Shown: piece by piece, positions 54,962 to 64,000 of the stretch | Numbering within the stretch: the stretch's first letter is position 1 | How the letters are laid out: each line of letters opens with the position of its first letter | Source: Hyphomicrobium_A sp963726795 | GTDB lineage: Bacteria; Pseudomonadota; Alphaproteobacteria; Rhizobiales; Hyphomicrobiaceae | Reading direction: 5' to 3' | Assembly: GCA_963726795.1 (NCBI GenBank) | Contig: CAVSDD010000004.1 | Location: 186,001 to 250,000 of the forward strand | DNA: 64,000 nucleotides | Notes under the pieces: model-generated | Seen by the model: the letters and a program-made list of their open reading frames with translations, nothing else | Database searches by the model: none | Told to the model about the DNA's origin: nothing | Translations under genes and position numbers: made by a program

Positions 54962-57635
54962 ATGAAGATTTCGAGGCTGAGGGTGATGGCGGGGGCTGTC
55001 ACGTCGCTCCTCGCTTGCTCATCGGCTAACGCCCAGAGCACTCCTCCTCAGAGCGCATCTCCTCAGGGCACGCCGCAGCAGGCCATGCCTCCGTCAAGCA
55101 GCCAGCAACCTTCCGCAGGCTGGAGCACCATCGGCTGGCGGTACCTCGCCGGCGGCGACCCCGTCGAGCCAGCTGCCGCCGGTGCAAGTCATCCAGAAGG
55201 ATACGCAGCCAAAGCCGAAGGTCGCGCAGAAGAAGCCGCAGCCTAAGAAGCAAGCCCCGCTACCTCCGCCGCCCGCCCCACCCGCGGTCGATCCGACAAA
55301 CGCGACCGGGGAAGGTCTGGGCGGCATCGACAGCGGCAGCGTGCTCATGTCGCCCGTTGATGGCAGCGCCATCCCGATCGGAAAGTTCCCCGGCGCCGTC
55401 GGGCGCGCATCGTCCTACGATATCCAGCGCGGCGGCTATAACTATGTGCCCGACGTTCTGCAACAGACGGTGCCCGGCGCCATTCTCCAGGACGCGCAGG
55501 GCAACGTATTCCAACGCGACCTGCAGTACCGCGGCTTCGAGGCCTCGCCCATCAACGGCGTCCCGCAGGGCCTCGCCGTCTACCAGAACGGCGTGCGCAT
55601 CAACGAAGCCTTCGGCGACATCGTCAACTGGGACTTCCTGCCCGACAACGCCATCGACGGCATCACCATCATCGGCGCCAACCCTGTGTTCGGCTTGAAC
55701 GCACTTGGTGGCGCGGTGACCATCCAGATGCGTGACGGCTTCAACTATCAGGGCGCCGAGCTCGATGTGCGCGGCGGCTCGTTCGGGCGCTATCAGGGTG
55801 AGCTGACCTACGGCGCCAACAACGGCAGCTGGGCCGCGTTCCTGGCGCTGGAAGGCATCCACGACAACGGCTTCCGCGATTTCACGAAATCGATGATCCG
55901 GCGGTCGTACGCCGACCTGGGCGCAAAGGGCGACAACACCGAGTTCCACCTCAATTACACGGGAGCCGACAATTTCGTCGGCGTGACTGCTGCGGCGCCG
56001 GTTCAGCTTCTCGACCAGAGCTGGAGCAGCACGTTCACTTCGCCCCAGACGACCGTGAACCAAGTGAACATGGTCTCGCTGAACGGGTTGGTGAAGGCTT
56101 CGCCCACGCTGACCTTCTCGGGCGTCAGCTATTACCGCTGGTTCAACCAGAAGCACGTCGACGGCAACATCTCGGAAGCCGAGGACTGCACCACCGATCC
56201 CACGGTGCTCTGCCTTGAGGGCGACGACGACGAGCAGCTTTTCGGCATCGGCCCCGGCGTCAATCCCGATGGCTCGATCCCGTCTGACATCGCTTCACCG
56301 CTCGGCTCTCTCGACCGCACGACGCAGACAGCAAACAGCTTCGGCCTTGCGGGGCAGGGCGTCGACAAGTCGAAGGTTTTTGGGCTCGGCAACCAGTTCC
56401 TGCTCGGGGCCAGTTTGGACTACGGCGACGTCGCCTACACCGCTGGCAGCGAGCTCGGCGTGTTTGGACCGCAATTCGTCGTCAACGGCCTCGACATCCT
56501 GCTGACCGGTCCAGGCGATGTCGCGCCGCGCAATCTGACGACGACGAATACCTATGTCGGCGTCTACTTCTCCGACACGCTCGACCTGACGAGCGACCTC
56601 GCGTGGACCGTAGGCGGTCGATACAATTTCGCGCGGCTAACGATCGGCGACAACACCGGCTTCAATCCTGAGCTCAACAGCGACAGCACGTTTGAGCGCT
56701 TCAACCCGATGACGGGCCTCTCGTATCAGATCAACCCGTGGCTGACGCTCTACGGCAGCTACGCGGAGGCCAACCGTGCGCCGACGCCGGCAGAGCTCGC
56801 CTGCTCCGACCCGGTGAACCCCTGCCTCATCGAGAGCTTCCTCACGGCTGATCCGCCGCTGCAGCAGGTCGTCTCCCACACCTATGAGCTTGGCCTGCGA
56901 GGCAAGGAGGTCGGATACGAAGGCCAGCGCTTCGAGTGGAGCGCCGGACTCTTCCATGCGCTCAACAGCGACGACATCATCACGGTTGCCGCACCGATCT
57001 CGGGCCGCGGCTACTTCCAGAATGCCGGCGACACGCTGCGCCAGGGCATCGAAATCGGCGGCCGCTATACCGATCAAAAGTGGATGCTCTACGCCAACTA
57101 CGCGCTCGTCGATGCGACCTTCGAGTCGAACTTCATCATCCCGTCGCCGAACAACCCGTCGACCGCTGCGTTCAACTGCGAGGCCGGTCCGCCTGGTCCG
57201 CCGGTCGATGCCGACGATCCGGTGTGCGTGCAGGTATCGAAAGGCGATACCATTCCCGGCATTCCGCTGAGCCGCTTCAAGGCCGGCTTCGAATATTGGC
57301 AGACGCCGCAGTGGAAGTACGGCGCCGATCTCGTCGCCGCTTCGAGTCAGATCTTCTTCGGTGATGAAGGCAACGACAATGCGCCGCTTGCGGGCTACGG
57401 CGTCGTCAACATCCACACGTCCTACGATGTGACGAAGAACATCCAGTTCTACGGGCTCGTGAACAATCTCTTCGATGCCCACTACGGACTGTTCGGCAAT
57501 TTCTTCAATCTCGAGGCCGGCAACAGTGCGTCGGCCGCGAACCCGGCTACCGGTGCCGGGTTTTTCACAAATCCGCAGACGATCACGCCCGCCCCACCAA
57601 TCACGGCCTACGCCGGCGTGCGCATCAGATATTAG
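54962..57635 (+). CDS. TonB-dependent outer membrane receptor 2, one frameshift near the N-terminus
   Basis: Paralogue of the preceding gene, about 890 residues when corrected. ATG 54962 begins a signal peptide (cleavage after ANA). One extra base near 55118 shifts the frame; the restored sequence runs through SSQLPPVQVIQKD (TonB box) and a Lys/Pro-rich linker. The plug follows: LQQTVPGAILQDAQGNVFQR, VYQNGVRINEAFGDIVNW and GANPVFGLNALGGAVTIQMR. The barrel includes YGSYAEANRAPTPAELAC and ends ITAYAGVRIRY with the terminal aromatic residue of outer-membrane proteins. Several acidic loops (LEGDDDEQL) could bind cations. The substrate is unknown. Confidence 0.88.
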
Positions 57636-57785
57636 CCTGATGGACTGCGGGTAGGGCCTCTCGGCTAATCCCTTCAAATAGCTTGCGGAAGCTTCCCTAA
57701 CCGGCCTTTAATGGGCCGCTCTCGCTCGGTTGGCGCCGATGCGCGAACAACCCGTCAAGGATGGACGGCATAGACCGTCCCCGCG

Positions 57786-58901
57786 GTGTACCGGAAGCGT
57801 CCCCTGGTGCGTGGCCCTGAGAAAGCTTCATCGCGTCGTCGCCTTTTAGGTTGGGTGGCGGTCGCAGCCGTATGTGGTGTCATCGGAGTCCTAGTGATTT
57901 CGGGGTTCGTGGAAGGACGCCAGGAAGCCAGCGTCGAGGCCGAGCACGGCGAGCCGATAAAGCCGCCGCTCAGGGTCTCGCTTCCTCCGCACGGCCAGCC
58001 GGTCGTGACGATCGATGCCGCGGCACAAAAGGCCATCGGGCTCGAGACGGCCAAGGCGCACGCCGCGCCGTACCAGGATCAGGTTCGCGCGTTCGGCACG
58101 GTGCTCGACTTGGCCACCCTCACGTCACTCAACACCAACTACATCGCAGCCGTCTCGGAGCTCAAGACAACGCAGGCCAAGCTCGCGGCCTCCGAGCCGG
58201 CCTTCGAGCGCGCCAAGGCGCTCTACGCCAAGAGCATCGGCAACCTCGTGCAGGTGCAGACGACCGAAGCTGCGCTGATCGGCGATAGGGCCTCCGTCGC
58301 CAGCGCCGAGTCCAAGGTGCGCACGCTGGCCGCGACTGCGATCCAGGAGTGGGGGCAGGTCTTAGGAAACGGCGTTGTTACATCCGCACCTTTGATCATG
58401 CATTTGATCGAGCGGCAGGTGTTCCTCATTCAGATCACCGTCCCGCCGGGCGCGCCCGTCGATCCGCCTCCGGTTGCGACCGTCGAGGCGAGCAGCAAAG
58501 ATCAGCAGATCACCGTCAAATACGTCTCCGCTGCGACGCGCACGGATCCGAAAATCCAAGGATCGAGCTTCTTCTACGTCGCGTCGGCCGAGAGCGGCGT
58601 GCTTCCCGGCATGAACGTGCGCGCGTTCCTCGCAACCGGCAAATCCGTCGACGGCTATGTCATTCCGCCTTCCGCCGTCGTCTGGTGGTCCGGCCACCCG
58701 TGGGTCTACATCAAGATCGAGGACGACGAGTACACCCGCCGGCAAATCCCAACCGACATGCCCTATGGGCGGCGCGGTGCGTTCGTGGTGCCGGCCACAC
58801 TCTTCCCCGAGCCGCACCCGGTGATCGTCACCAAGGCGGCACAGCTGCTGCTGTCGGAGGAGTTCCGCGCCCAGATCCAAGTCGGCGGAGACACGGACTG
58901 A
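57786..58901 (+). CDS. RND efflux periplasmic adaptor (membrane fusion protein)
   Basis: About 371 residues from GTG 57786. One N-terminal membrane helix (VAVAAVCGVIGVLVISGF) anchors a periplasmic protein with beta-barrel and short helical-hairpin regions (VSELKTTQAKLAASEPAFER, AKALYAKSIGNLVQVQTTEA). PGMNVRAFLATGKSVDGYVI, then PPSAVVWWSGHPWVYIK, is typical of the CusB/CzcB adaptor C-terminus. No Met- or His-rich metal-binding tail is visible. Its stop overlaps the permease start by one base (TGATG). Confidence 0.88.
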   Translation: MYRKRPLVRGPEKASSRRRLLGWVAVAAVCGVIGVLVISGFVEGRQEASVEAEHGEPIKPPLRVSLPPHGQPVVTIDAAAQKAIGLETAKAHAAPYQDQVRAFGTVLDLATLTSLNTNYIAAVSELKTTQAKLAASEPAFERAKALYAKSIGNLVQVQTTEAALIGDRASVASAESKVRTLAATAIQEWGQVLGNGVVTSAPLIMHLIERQVFLIQITVPPGAPVDPPPVATVEASSKDQQITVKYVSAATRTDPKIQGSSFFYVASAESGVLPGMNVRAFLATGKSVDGYVIPPSAVVWWSGHPWVYIKIEDDEYTRRQIPTDMPYGRRGAFVVPATLFPEPHPVIVTKAAQLLLSEEFRAQIQVGGDTD

Positions 58902-61900
58902 TGCAACCCGGGCCCCCAGTGACGCCTGGCTCGGGCGGTCTGCAGGCCGCGGTCATCGGTTTTGCCGTGCGCTTTCGCGGCGTCGTCTTTGCCCTCGCGA
59001 TTTTGCTGCTCGGCTACGGAGCCCTGTCGGTCACGCGCGCCAAGTACGATGTCTTTCCCGAGTTCGCGCCGCCCCAGGTCGGCATACAGACCGAAGCTCC
59101 GGGGCTGACGGCCGAGCAGGTCGAGGTGCTGGTCACCCAGCCGATCGAGAATGCGCTCAACGGGTCGCCCGGGGTGCAGTCGCTGCGCTCTTCCTCGATC
59201 CAGGGGCTTTCGGTCATCACCGTGATCTTCCGCGCCTCGAGCGACATCTACCGCGACCGCCAGGTCGTCGCCGAGCGACTTGCGGAGACGGCGCAACGGC
59301 TGCCGGGCAACGTCCAGGCTCCGACCATGACGCCGCTGACGTCGTCGTCCAGCACCGTGCTCGTGATCGGCCTCACATCGGACAAGCGCTCGCTGATGGA
59401 TCTGCGCACGCTCGCCGATTGGACCATCCGGCTGAAGCTGCTGGCGGTGCAGGGCGTCTCCAAGGTTGCCGTATTCGGCGGCGACGTGCGCTCGATTCAG
59501 GTCCAGGTGCACCCCGATCAGCTGATCCGCTATGGGCTTTCTTTCGAGGAGGTTCTCGCGGCTTCGAAGAAGTCGACTGCGGTCACCGGCGCCGGTTTCA
59601 TCGAGACGGACAACCAGCGCATCGTATTCCAGTCGGAAGGCCAGTCGGTCGACCCGGACGACATCGCGCGCACGGTGGTCGCGAGCTCGAACGGCTCCAG
59701 TGTGCTGTTGCGCGACGTGGCCGACGTCCTCAACGCGCCGGAGCCGGCCATCGGCGGCGCGGCGATCATGGGCAAGCCGGGCGTGGTGCTGCTCGTGTCG
59801 GGGCAGCTTGGATCCAACACCATCGACGTTGCCGACGGCGTCGAGGCGGCGCTGGCCGACCTCAAGCCGGTGATCGACAAGGAGGATGTGGAGCTGCGCT
59901 CCGATCTCTTCCGCCCCGCAGACTTCATCGACATCTCCACGAGCAACGTTCGCGATTCTCTCTTGCTCGGCGGCGTCCTCGTTGTCGTGGTGCTGTGCTT
60001 GTTCCTGTTCGATCTGCGCACGGCCACGATCTCCTGCATGGCGATTCCGCTCTCGCTCTTGTCGGCGATTGTCGTCCTCAACGCACTTGGCGCCACGCTC
60101 AACGCGATGACGCTTGGCGGCCTCGCGATCGCCATTGGCGAGGTCGTCGACGACGCCGTGATCGATGTCGAGAACATCGCACGCCGCCTGCGGGAGAACA
60201 GGCGGGCAGCACATCCGCTCCCCACCTCGAGCGTCATTCTCAACGCCTCGCTCGAGGTCCGCGGCGCGGTGGTCTACGCCACGTTCGCCGTCATTCTCGT
60301 GTTTCTCCCCGTCGTGCTTCTGCCGGGGCTCGCCGGGCGCTTCTTTGCTCCGCTCGGCCTCGCCTACGTGCTGGCGATCCTCGCCTCGCTGCTGGTCGCG
60401 CTAACGGTGACGCCGGCGCTGTGCATGCTGTTGTTCCCTCGCACCGAGCTGAAGCTTGTCGAGGATGCCCGCGAGGTCCCCGATCCTCCGGTTTCGCGCT
60501 GGCTGCGGCGGCGCTATGAGTCGCTGCTGCGGCATTTCATCGATCATCCCCGCATGACCATTGCAGGCGCCGTAGCGTTCACGCTGATCGGGACCGCCGC
60601 CTTGCCGTTCTTCGGTACCGAGTTCCTGCCCGAATTGAAGGAAGGCCATTTTACGCTGCACATGGCAGCCGTTCCTGGCACCTCGATCGCCGAATCGCAG
60701 CGGATCGGCGCGCTTGTCACCAAGGCGCTTACGGAGCTGCCCGTCGTCCGCGTCGTGTCGCAGCGCGTTGGCAGGGCTGAAAAGGCCGACGATACGTGGG
60801 GCACGCACTACAGCGAGTTCGAGGTCGATCTCCAACGCGGTCTGTCGGGCGCGGAGTCGGATCAAGCGCAAGAGGACATGCGCCGTGTATTAAGCGGGTT
60901 CCCTGGGGTCAACTTCGCGCTGAAGCCGTTCCTCACCGAGCGGGTCGAGGAATCCCTTTCCGGCTATACGGCGTCCGTCATCGTCAATCTCTACGGCAAT
61001 GATCTCGACACGCTCGACGAAGCCGCTCGCAATGTGGCGCGCGAGCTCGGCGGCGTGAAGGGCGCGACGGAGGTGCAGCTCCAATCGCCGCCGGGCCTGC
61101 CGCAGCTGACGATCCGGCCGCGCAAGGCGGACCTCGAGCGTTGGGGTCTCGACACGGTCGACGTTCTGGACCTTTTGCGCACCGCCTATCAGGGCGACAT
61201 CGTCGGCCAGAGCTACGAGGGCAACCGCGTCTTCAACGTCATCACGATTCTCGACGAGGAAAGCCGCAACAGCGTCGTCAAGGTCTCCAATCTTCCGTTG
61301 CGCACGCCGGCCGGCAACTACGTGATGCTCAACCAGGTCGCGGACGTCTATCAGGTCGCCGGGCGCTACCAGGTGCTGCACCTCGGCGGACAACGCGTGC
61401 AGACCGTGACCGCAAACGTCATCGGGCGTGATGTCGGGTCGTTCGTCGCGGATGCACGCGCGGGAATCGCGCAGCACGTGACTCTTCCGCCCGGCGTTCA
61501 TCTGGAATATGCCGGCTCGGCGCAGGCCCAGGCCGAGGCGAGACGCAACCTCATCATGAATTCGCTCGTCGCGGGGCTCGGCATCATCACCCTGTTGGCG
61601 GTGGTGACCGGCAGCTGGCGCAATGTGCTTCTCGTCCTGGCAAACATGCCGTTCGCACTGGTCGGGGGGGTGCTCGCGGTATTTGCCACCGGTGGCGTGC
61701 TGACGCTCGGCGCGATGGTCGGCTTCGTGACGCTGTTTGGCATCACGCTGCGCAACTCCATCATGATGATCTCGCACTTCGAGCACGTCGTCGGCAACGA
61801 AGGCGTGCAGTGGGGCCCGGAGGCGGCGATCAAGGGTGCGGGCGACCGGCTGGTGCCGATCTTGATGACGTCGATCGTCACCGCGCTCGGCTTGTTGCCC

Positions 61901-62113
61901 TTGGCCATCGGCATGAGCGAGCCCGGCCGCGAGATCGAGGGGCCGATGGCGCTCGTCATCGTCGGAGGCCTGCTGACCTCTATGGCGCTCAATCTGCTGG
62001 TGCTGCCGACGCTCGCTCTGCGCTACGGCCGCTTCGAGGCCCCGCCCGATGACGTCTCCGCGGTTGCGACCGATCTGGCGAAACGCCGACGCGGCGCTCA
62101 GCTCGCGCGCTGA
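58901..62113 (+). CDS. RND efflux permease, CusA/CzcA (heavy-metal) like
   Basis: About 1070 residues from ATG 58901, the normal length for RND pumps. The open frame extends upstream to 58349, but that overlaps the adaptor gene and is not real. VTRAKYDVFPEFAPPQVGIQ followed by TEAPGLTAEQVEVLVTQPIE, VFGGDVRSIQVQVHPDQLIR and LGGLAIAIGEVVDDAVIDVE (TM4, with acidic proton-relay residues) are typical of the HME-RND branch. Twelve membrane segments and two large periplasmic loops are visible. No outer-membrane channel gene lies next to it. Metal export is suggested by family only. Confidence 0.88.
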   Translation: MQPGPPVTPGSGGLQAAVIGFAVRFRGVVFALAILLLGYGALSVTRAKYDVFPEFAPPQVGIQTEAPGLTAEQVEVLVTQPIENALNGSPGVQSLRSSSIQGLSVITVIFRASSDIYRDRQVVAERLAETAQRLPGNVQAPTMTPLTSSSSTVLVIGLTSDKRSLMDLRTLADWTIRLKLLAVQGVSKVAVFGGDVRSIQVQVHPDQLIRYGLSFEEVLAASKKSTAVTGAGFIETDNQRIVFQSEGQSVDPDDIARTVVASSNGSSVLLRDVADVLNAPEPAIGGAAIMGKPGVVLLVSGQLGSNTIDVADGVEAALADLKPVIDKEDVELRSDLFRPADFIDISTSNVRDSLLLGGVLVVVVLCLFLFDLRTATISCMAIPLSLLSAIVVLNALGATLNAMTLGGLAIAIGEVVDDAVIDVENIARRLRENRRAAHPLPTSSVILNASLEVRGAVVYATFAVILVFLPVVLLPGLAGRFFAPLGLAYVLAILASLLVALTVTPALCMLLFPRTELKLVEDAREVPDPPVSRWLRRRYESLLRHFIDHPRMTIAGAVAFTLIGTAALPFFGTEFLPELKEGHFTLHMAAVPGTSIAESQRIGALVTKALTELPVVRVVSQRVGRAEKADDTWGTHYSEFEVDLQRGLSGAESDQAQEDMRRVLSGFPGVNFALKPFLTERVEESLSGYTASVIVNLYGNDLDTLDEAARNVARELGGVKGATEVQLQSPPGLPQLTIRPRKADLERWGLDTVDVLDLLRTAYQGDIVGQSYEGNRVFNVITILDEESRNSVVKVSNLPLRTPAGNYVMLNQVADVYQVAGRYQVLHLGGQRVQTVTANVIGRDVGSFVADARAGIAQHVTLPPGVHLEYAGSAQAQAEARRNLIMNSLVAGLGIITLLAVVTGSWRNVLLVLANMPFALVGGVLAVFATGGVLTLGAMVGFVTLFGITLRNSIMMISHFEHVVGNEGVQWGPEAAIKGAGDRLVPILMTSIVTALGLLPLAIGMSEPGREIEGPMALVIVGGLLTSMALNLLVLPTLALRYGRFEAPPDDVSAVATDLAKRRRGAQLAR

Positions 62114-62119
62114 GCGCCG

Positions 62120-62485
62120 CTAGATCTCGCCGACGTACGCTCGCCCCTCGATAACATCGTACTCGCATACGGCTCCTGGAGGGGTCGTGAGCACGATGTG
62201 GGGGTGCTTGAACCGGGCCGGCCACAGCTCGTTGTTGACCTCCCAGATCCTCACGCCGGCATTCTTGCGGCCGATCGAGAGCGCGACGGTCGCGGGCTGC
62301 GTCCACAGCGGCAGGGAAGAAATGGAAGCGACGCGAGCCGGCTCCTGGCTCTGGCAGGCGGCGATGGCGCGCTCGCGATAGGCCAGCATGAGGGCTTCCT
62401 CGGCGCCCTGACGATACAGGCGCTCCTGGGCCCATATCTTCACGCCCGCCAGCACGGCGAGGATGAGGACGACGGCTCTGATCAT
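62120..62485 (-). CDS. Small membrane-anchored protein of unknown function
   Basis: About 121 residues from ATG 62485. An N-terminal hydrophobic helix (IRAVVLILAVLAGVKIWA) precedes a helical stretch (YRQGAEEALMLAYRERAIAA) and a small soluble domain with two cysteines (AACQSQ, AVCEYD). The frame is open upstream to 62638 but those residues are Arg-rich and unlike a start. It converges with the RND gene. No family recognised. Confidence 0.6.
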   Translation of the reverse strand: MIRAVVLILAVLAGVKIWAQERLYRQGAEEALMLAYRERAIAACQSQEPARVASISSLPLWTQPATVALSIGRKNAGVRIWEVNNELWPARFKHPHIVLTTPPGAVCEYDVIEGRAYVGEI

Positions 62486-62691
62486 CGGACCAAGCTCCCG
62501 CGCGCTCAGCGCCCGGCTGCGGGACTTGAGGCGCCCGCGGCGGCAGCCGCCAAGTGAGGTCAGTTTTGCGCCGCCTTGGTGAATAAATGGTTGCCCGGCG
62601 TCTCGCGGCGGCTTGTCAGAGCCCAAACCTTGCGGCACAAGCGGCGGAAACCGATTGAAGAAACCTTCGACCCGGGAGGGGGATAGCCCTG

Positions 62692-63657
62692 ATGAAGAAG
62701 AAAATCCTGATCACCTGGCCGTTGCCGGATGCCGTCATGGCCCGCGCACGGGCGTCCTACGACGTGACCGCCCATGGCGACAATCCCAAGATCACCATCG
62801 ATGAGCTGCTCGATACGGCCAAGAAGGTCGATGCCTTGCTGATCACCCTCAACGAGAAGTGCCGCAAGGACGTGATCGACAAGATCCCAGAGAACATCAA
62901 GTGCATCTCGACCTTCTCCATCGGCTTCGATCACATCGATCTCGAGGCTTGCTCCGCGCGCGGGATCAAGGTCGGCAACGCACCGCACGGTGTCACGGTG
63001 GCGACCGCCGAGATCGCCATGCTGCTGCTGCTTGGATCGGCGCGGCGCGCCTCCGAAGGCGAGCGCATGCTTCGCAGTCACTCCTGGCCCGGTTGGCAGC
63101 CCCTGCAGCTGGTCGGCCAGCGCCTCGACGGCAAGAAGCTCGGCATCTATGGGTTCGGCAAGATCGGCCAGGCTCTGGCGCAGCGCGCGCGCGGCTTCGA
63201 CATGGAGATCCATTACTACGACATCTACCGCGCCAAGCCCGAGGTCGAGGCGAAGTACAACGCCACCTATCATGACAACCTCGACAGCCTGCTCAAGATC
63301 TCGCAGTTCTTCTCCATCAATGCGCCCTCGACGCCCGAGACGCGCTACTTCTTCAACAAGAGCGTGATCGAGAAGCTGCCCCAGGGCGCGATCGTCGTGA
63401 ACACCGCGCGCGGCGACCTCGTCAAGGACGAGGACATGATCGCGGCGCTGAAATCGGGGCGTCTTGCCTATGCGGGCCTTGATGTCTTTGCCGGCGAGCC
63501 TGCGATCAACGAGGGCTATTACGATCTGCCCAACACGTTCCTTTTCCCGCATCTGGGCTCGGCCGCCATCGAGGCGCGCAACCAGATGGGCTATGAGGCG
63601 CTCGACAACATCGACGCGTTCTTTGCCGGCAAGGACATGCCGTTCAAGCTGAACTGA
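62692..63657 (+). CDS. hprA: D-glycerate dehydrogenase / hydroxypyruvate reductase
   Basis: NAD(P)H-dependent reduction of hydroxypyruvate to D-glycerate, a serine-cycle step of C1 assimilation in methylotrophs. 321 residues. The nucleotide loop is GIYGFGKIGQALAQ (Gly154, Gly156, Gly159). The catalytic residues of the family fall at Arg240 (VNTARGDLV), Glu269 (VFAGEPAIN) and His287 (LFPHLGSAA). From memory this is very close to the Hyphomicrobium methylovorum enzyme of known structure, including the start MKKKILITWPLP. A GAGGGGG ribosome binding site lies just upstream. No other serine-cycle gene is next to it in this window. Confidence 0.93.
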   Translation: MKKKILITWPLPDAVMARARASYDVTAHGDNPKITIDELLDTAKKVDALLITLNEKCRKDVIDKIPENIKCISTFSIGFDHIDLEACSARGIKVGNAPHGVTVATAEIAMLLLLGSARRASEGERMLRSHSWPGWQPLQLVGQRLDGKKLGIYGFGKIGQALAQRARGFDMEIHYYDIYRAKPEVEAKYNATYHDNLDSLLKISQFFSINAPSTPETRYFFNKSVIEKLPQGAIVVNTARGDLVKDEDMIAALKSGRLAYAGLDVFAGEPAINEGYYDLPNTFLFPHLGSAAIEARNQMGYEALDNIDAFFAGKDMPFKLN

Positions 63658-63681
63658 GCCGGCCGTCCCGATGCACGTCCG

Positions 63682-64000
63682 CTATTTGGCGTCGTGCGTC
63701 GGCGCCGCAGCGGGAGCCTGCTTGGCAACCGTGACGGTGACCGTCACGTCGCCTTGGGTGGCGAACGTCAGAGTCAGCGGGAACGTCTCGCCCTCCTTGA
63801 GCGGTTGCTTCAGCCCCATGAGCATGACGTGCGCGCCGAGTGGCTTTAATTCTGCCTTGGCATGCGGCGCGATCTCGATGCCGTCCTGAAGATGCACCAT
63901 CTTCATGACCTCGCCCTCCATGCGGCTCTCGTGCAGCATTGCATCCGTTGCGACCTCGGTCTTGACCCCGGTAAGGCGGTCCGGTTTGTCGCCGCTGTTT
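63682..64000 (-). CDS. PCuAC family copper chaperone (partial at window edge)
   Basis: C-terminal part, with the start beyond the right edge. The open frame reads NSGDKPDRLTGVKTEVATDA, then MLHESRMEGEVMKMVHLQDG, PLGAHVMLMGLKQPLKEGET and FPLTLTFATQGDVTVTV. The His and Met residues in H-x-x-x-M, M-x-M and H-x-M-x-M positions are the copper ligands of periplasmic PCuAC proteins that help load cytochrome oxidase. A short Ala/Pro tail ends TPTHDAK-like. It converges with hprA. Confidence 0.88.
   Translation of the reverse strand, partial: NSGDKPDRLTGVKTEVATDAMLHESRMEGEVMKMVHLQDGIEIAPHAKAELKPLGAHVMLMGLKQPLKEGETFPLTLTFATQGDVTVTVTVAKQAPAAAPTHDAK

Noticed and set aside
58349..58900. Upstream extension of the RND permease frame
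   Set aside because: It overlaps almost half of the adaptor gene in another frame and its translation is not conserved; ATG 58901 gives the normal family start.
58763..60214. 483-codon open frame on the minus strand opposite the RND permease
   Set aside because: Antisense to a strongly conserved pump gene; His/Arg/Asp-rich translation with no family resemblance.
1..64000. CRISPR arrays, insertion sequences, prophage, toxin-antitoxin modules, tRNA or rRNA genes
   Set aside because: I looked through the intergenic stretches on both strands and found no repeat-spacer pattern, transposase, integrase or cloverleaf; the only RNA gene supported is the tmRNA.

Overview
The window is a GC-rich (about 62-64%) alphaproteobacterial chromosome segment, most likely from Hyphomicrobium or a close relative (order Hyphomicrobiales). 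Three things point there. The glycerate dehydrogenase/hydroxypyruvate reductase at the right end matches, from memory, the structurally solved Hyphomicrobium methylovorum enzyme very closely, including Arg240/Glu269/His287. The tmRNA gene is the circularly permuted two-piece type found in alphaproteobacteria. Gene orders such as mraY-murD-ftsW-murG-murC-murB-ddl-ftsQ-ftsA-ftsZ-lpxC-bamD-ligA, fumC-DUF4169-RHH and hflK-hflC-DUF2065-degP are typical of this order.

Layout. (1) 1-13.0 kb: division and cell wall (dcw) cluster, all on the plus strand, ending in lpxC. (2) 13.2-17.9 kb: bamD, ligA and a sulfotransferase; recN, usually between bamD and ligA, is absent. (3) 17.9-27.4 kb: aminopeptidase P, prmA, a DUF3754 protein, a membrane-anchored J-domain protein, pcm, a small exported protein and uvrD. 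(4) 27.7-36.4 kb: a giant AsmA-family protein, a ribbon-helix-helix protein, DUF4169, fumC, an L,D-transpeptidase and an anchored unknown. (5) 36.6-37.7 kb: sspB with a permuted ssrA directly upstream on the same strand. (6) 37.9-45.8 kb: CPBP protease, thyA-folA, hflK-hflC-DUF2065-degP, psd-pssA. (7) 45.8-62.5 kb: a histidine kinase/HerA-like ATPase pair, an exbB-exbD-tonB operon, two paralogous TonB-dependent receptors, and an RND efflux pair. (8) 62.1-64 kb: a small anchored protein, hprA and the edge of a PCuAC copper-chaperone gene.

How it fits together. The dcw genes make lipid II, move it across the membrane and build the divisome; lpxC, bamD, AsmA, degP, psd and pssA serve the envelope. 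The right-hand third looks like an envelope transport region: an energised outer-membrane import system with its own TonB complex, beside an efflux pump and a copper chaperone. This suggests metal handling, but no substrate can be read from the sequence.

Data quality. Six conserved genes (murB, ddl, aminopeptidase P, uvrD and both TonB receptors) carry eight single-base frameshifts between them, while their downstream frames remain conserved. Consensus errors in the assembly are the simplest explanation. Coordinates for those genes cover the whole reconstructed reading frame. No CRISPR arrays, insertion sequences, phage genes, tRNAs or rRNAs were seen.
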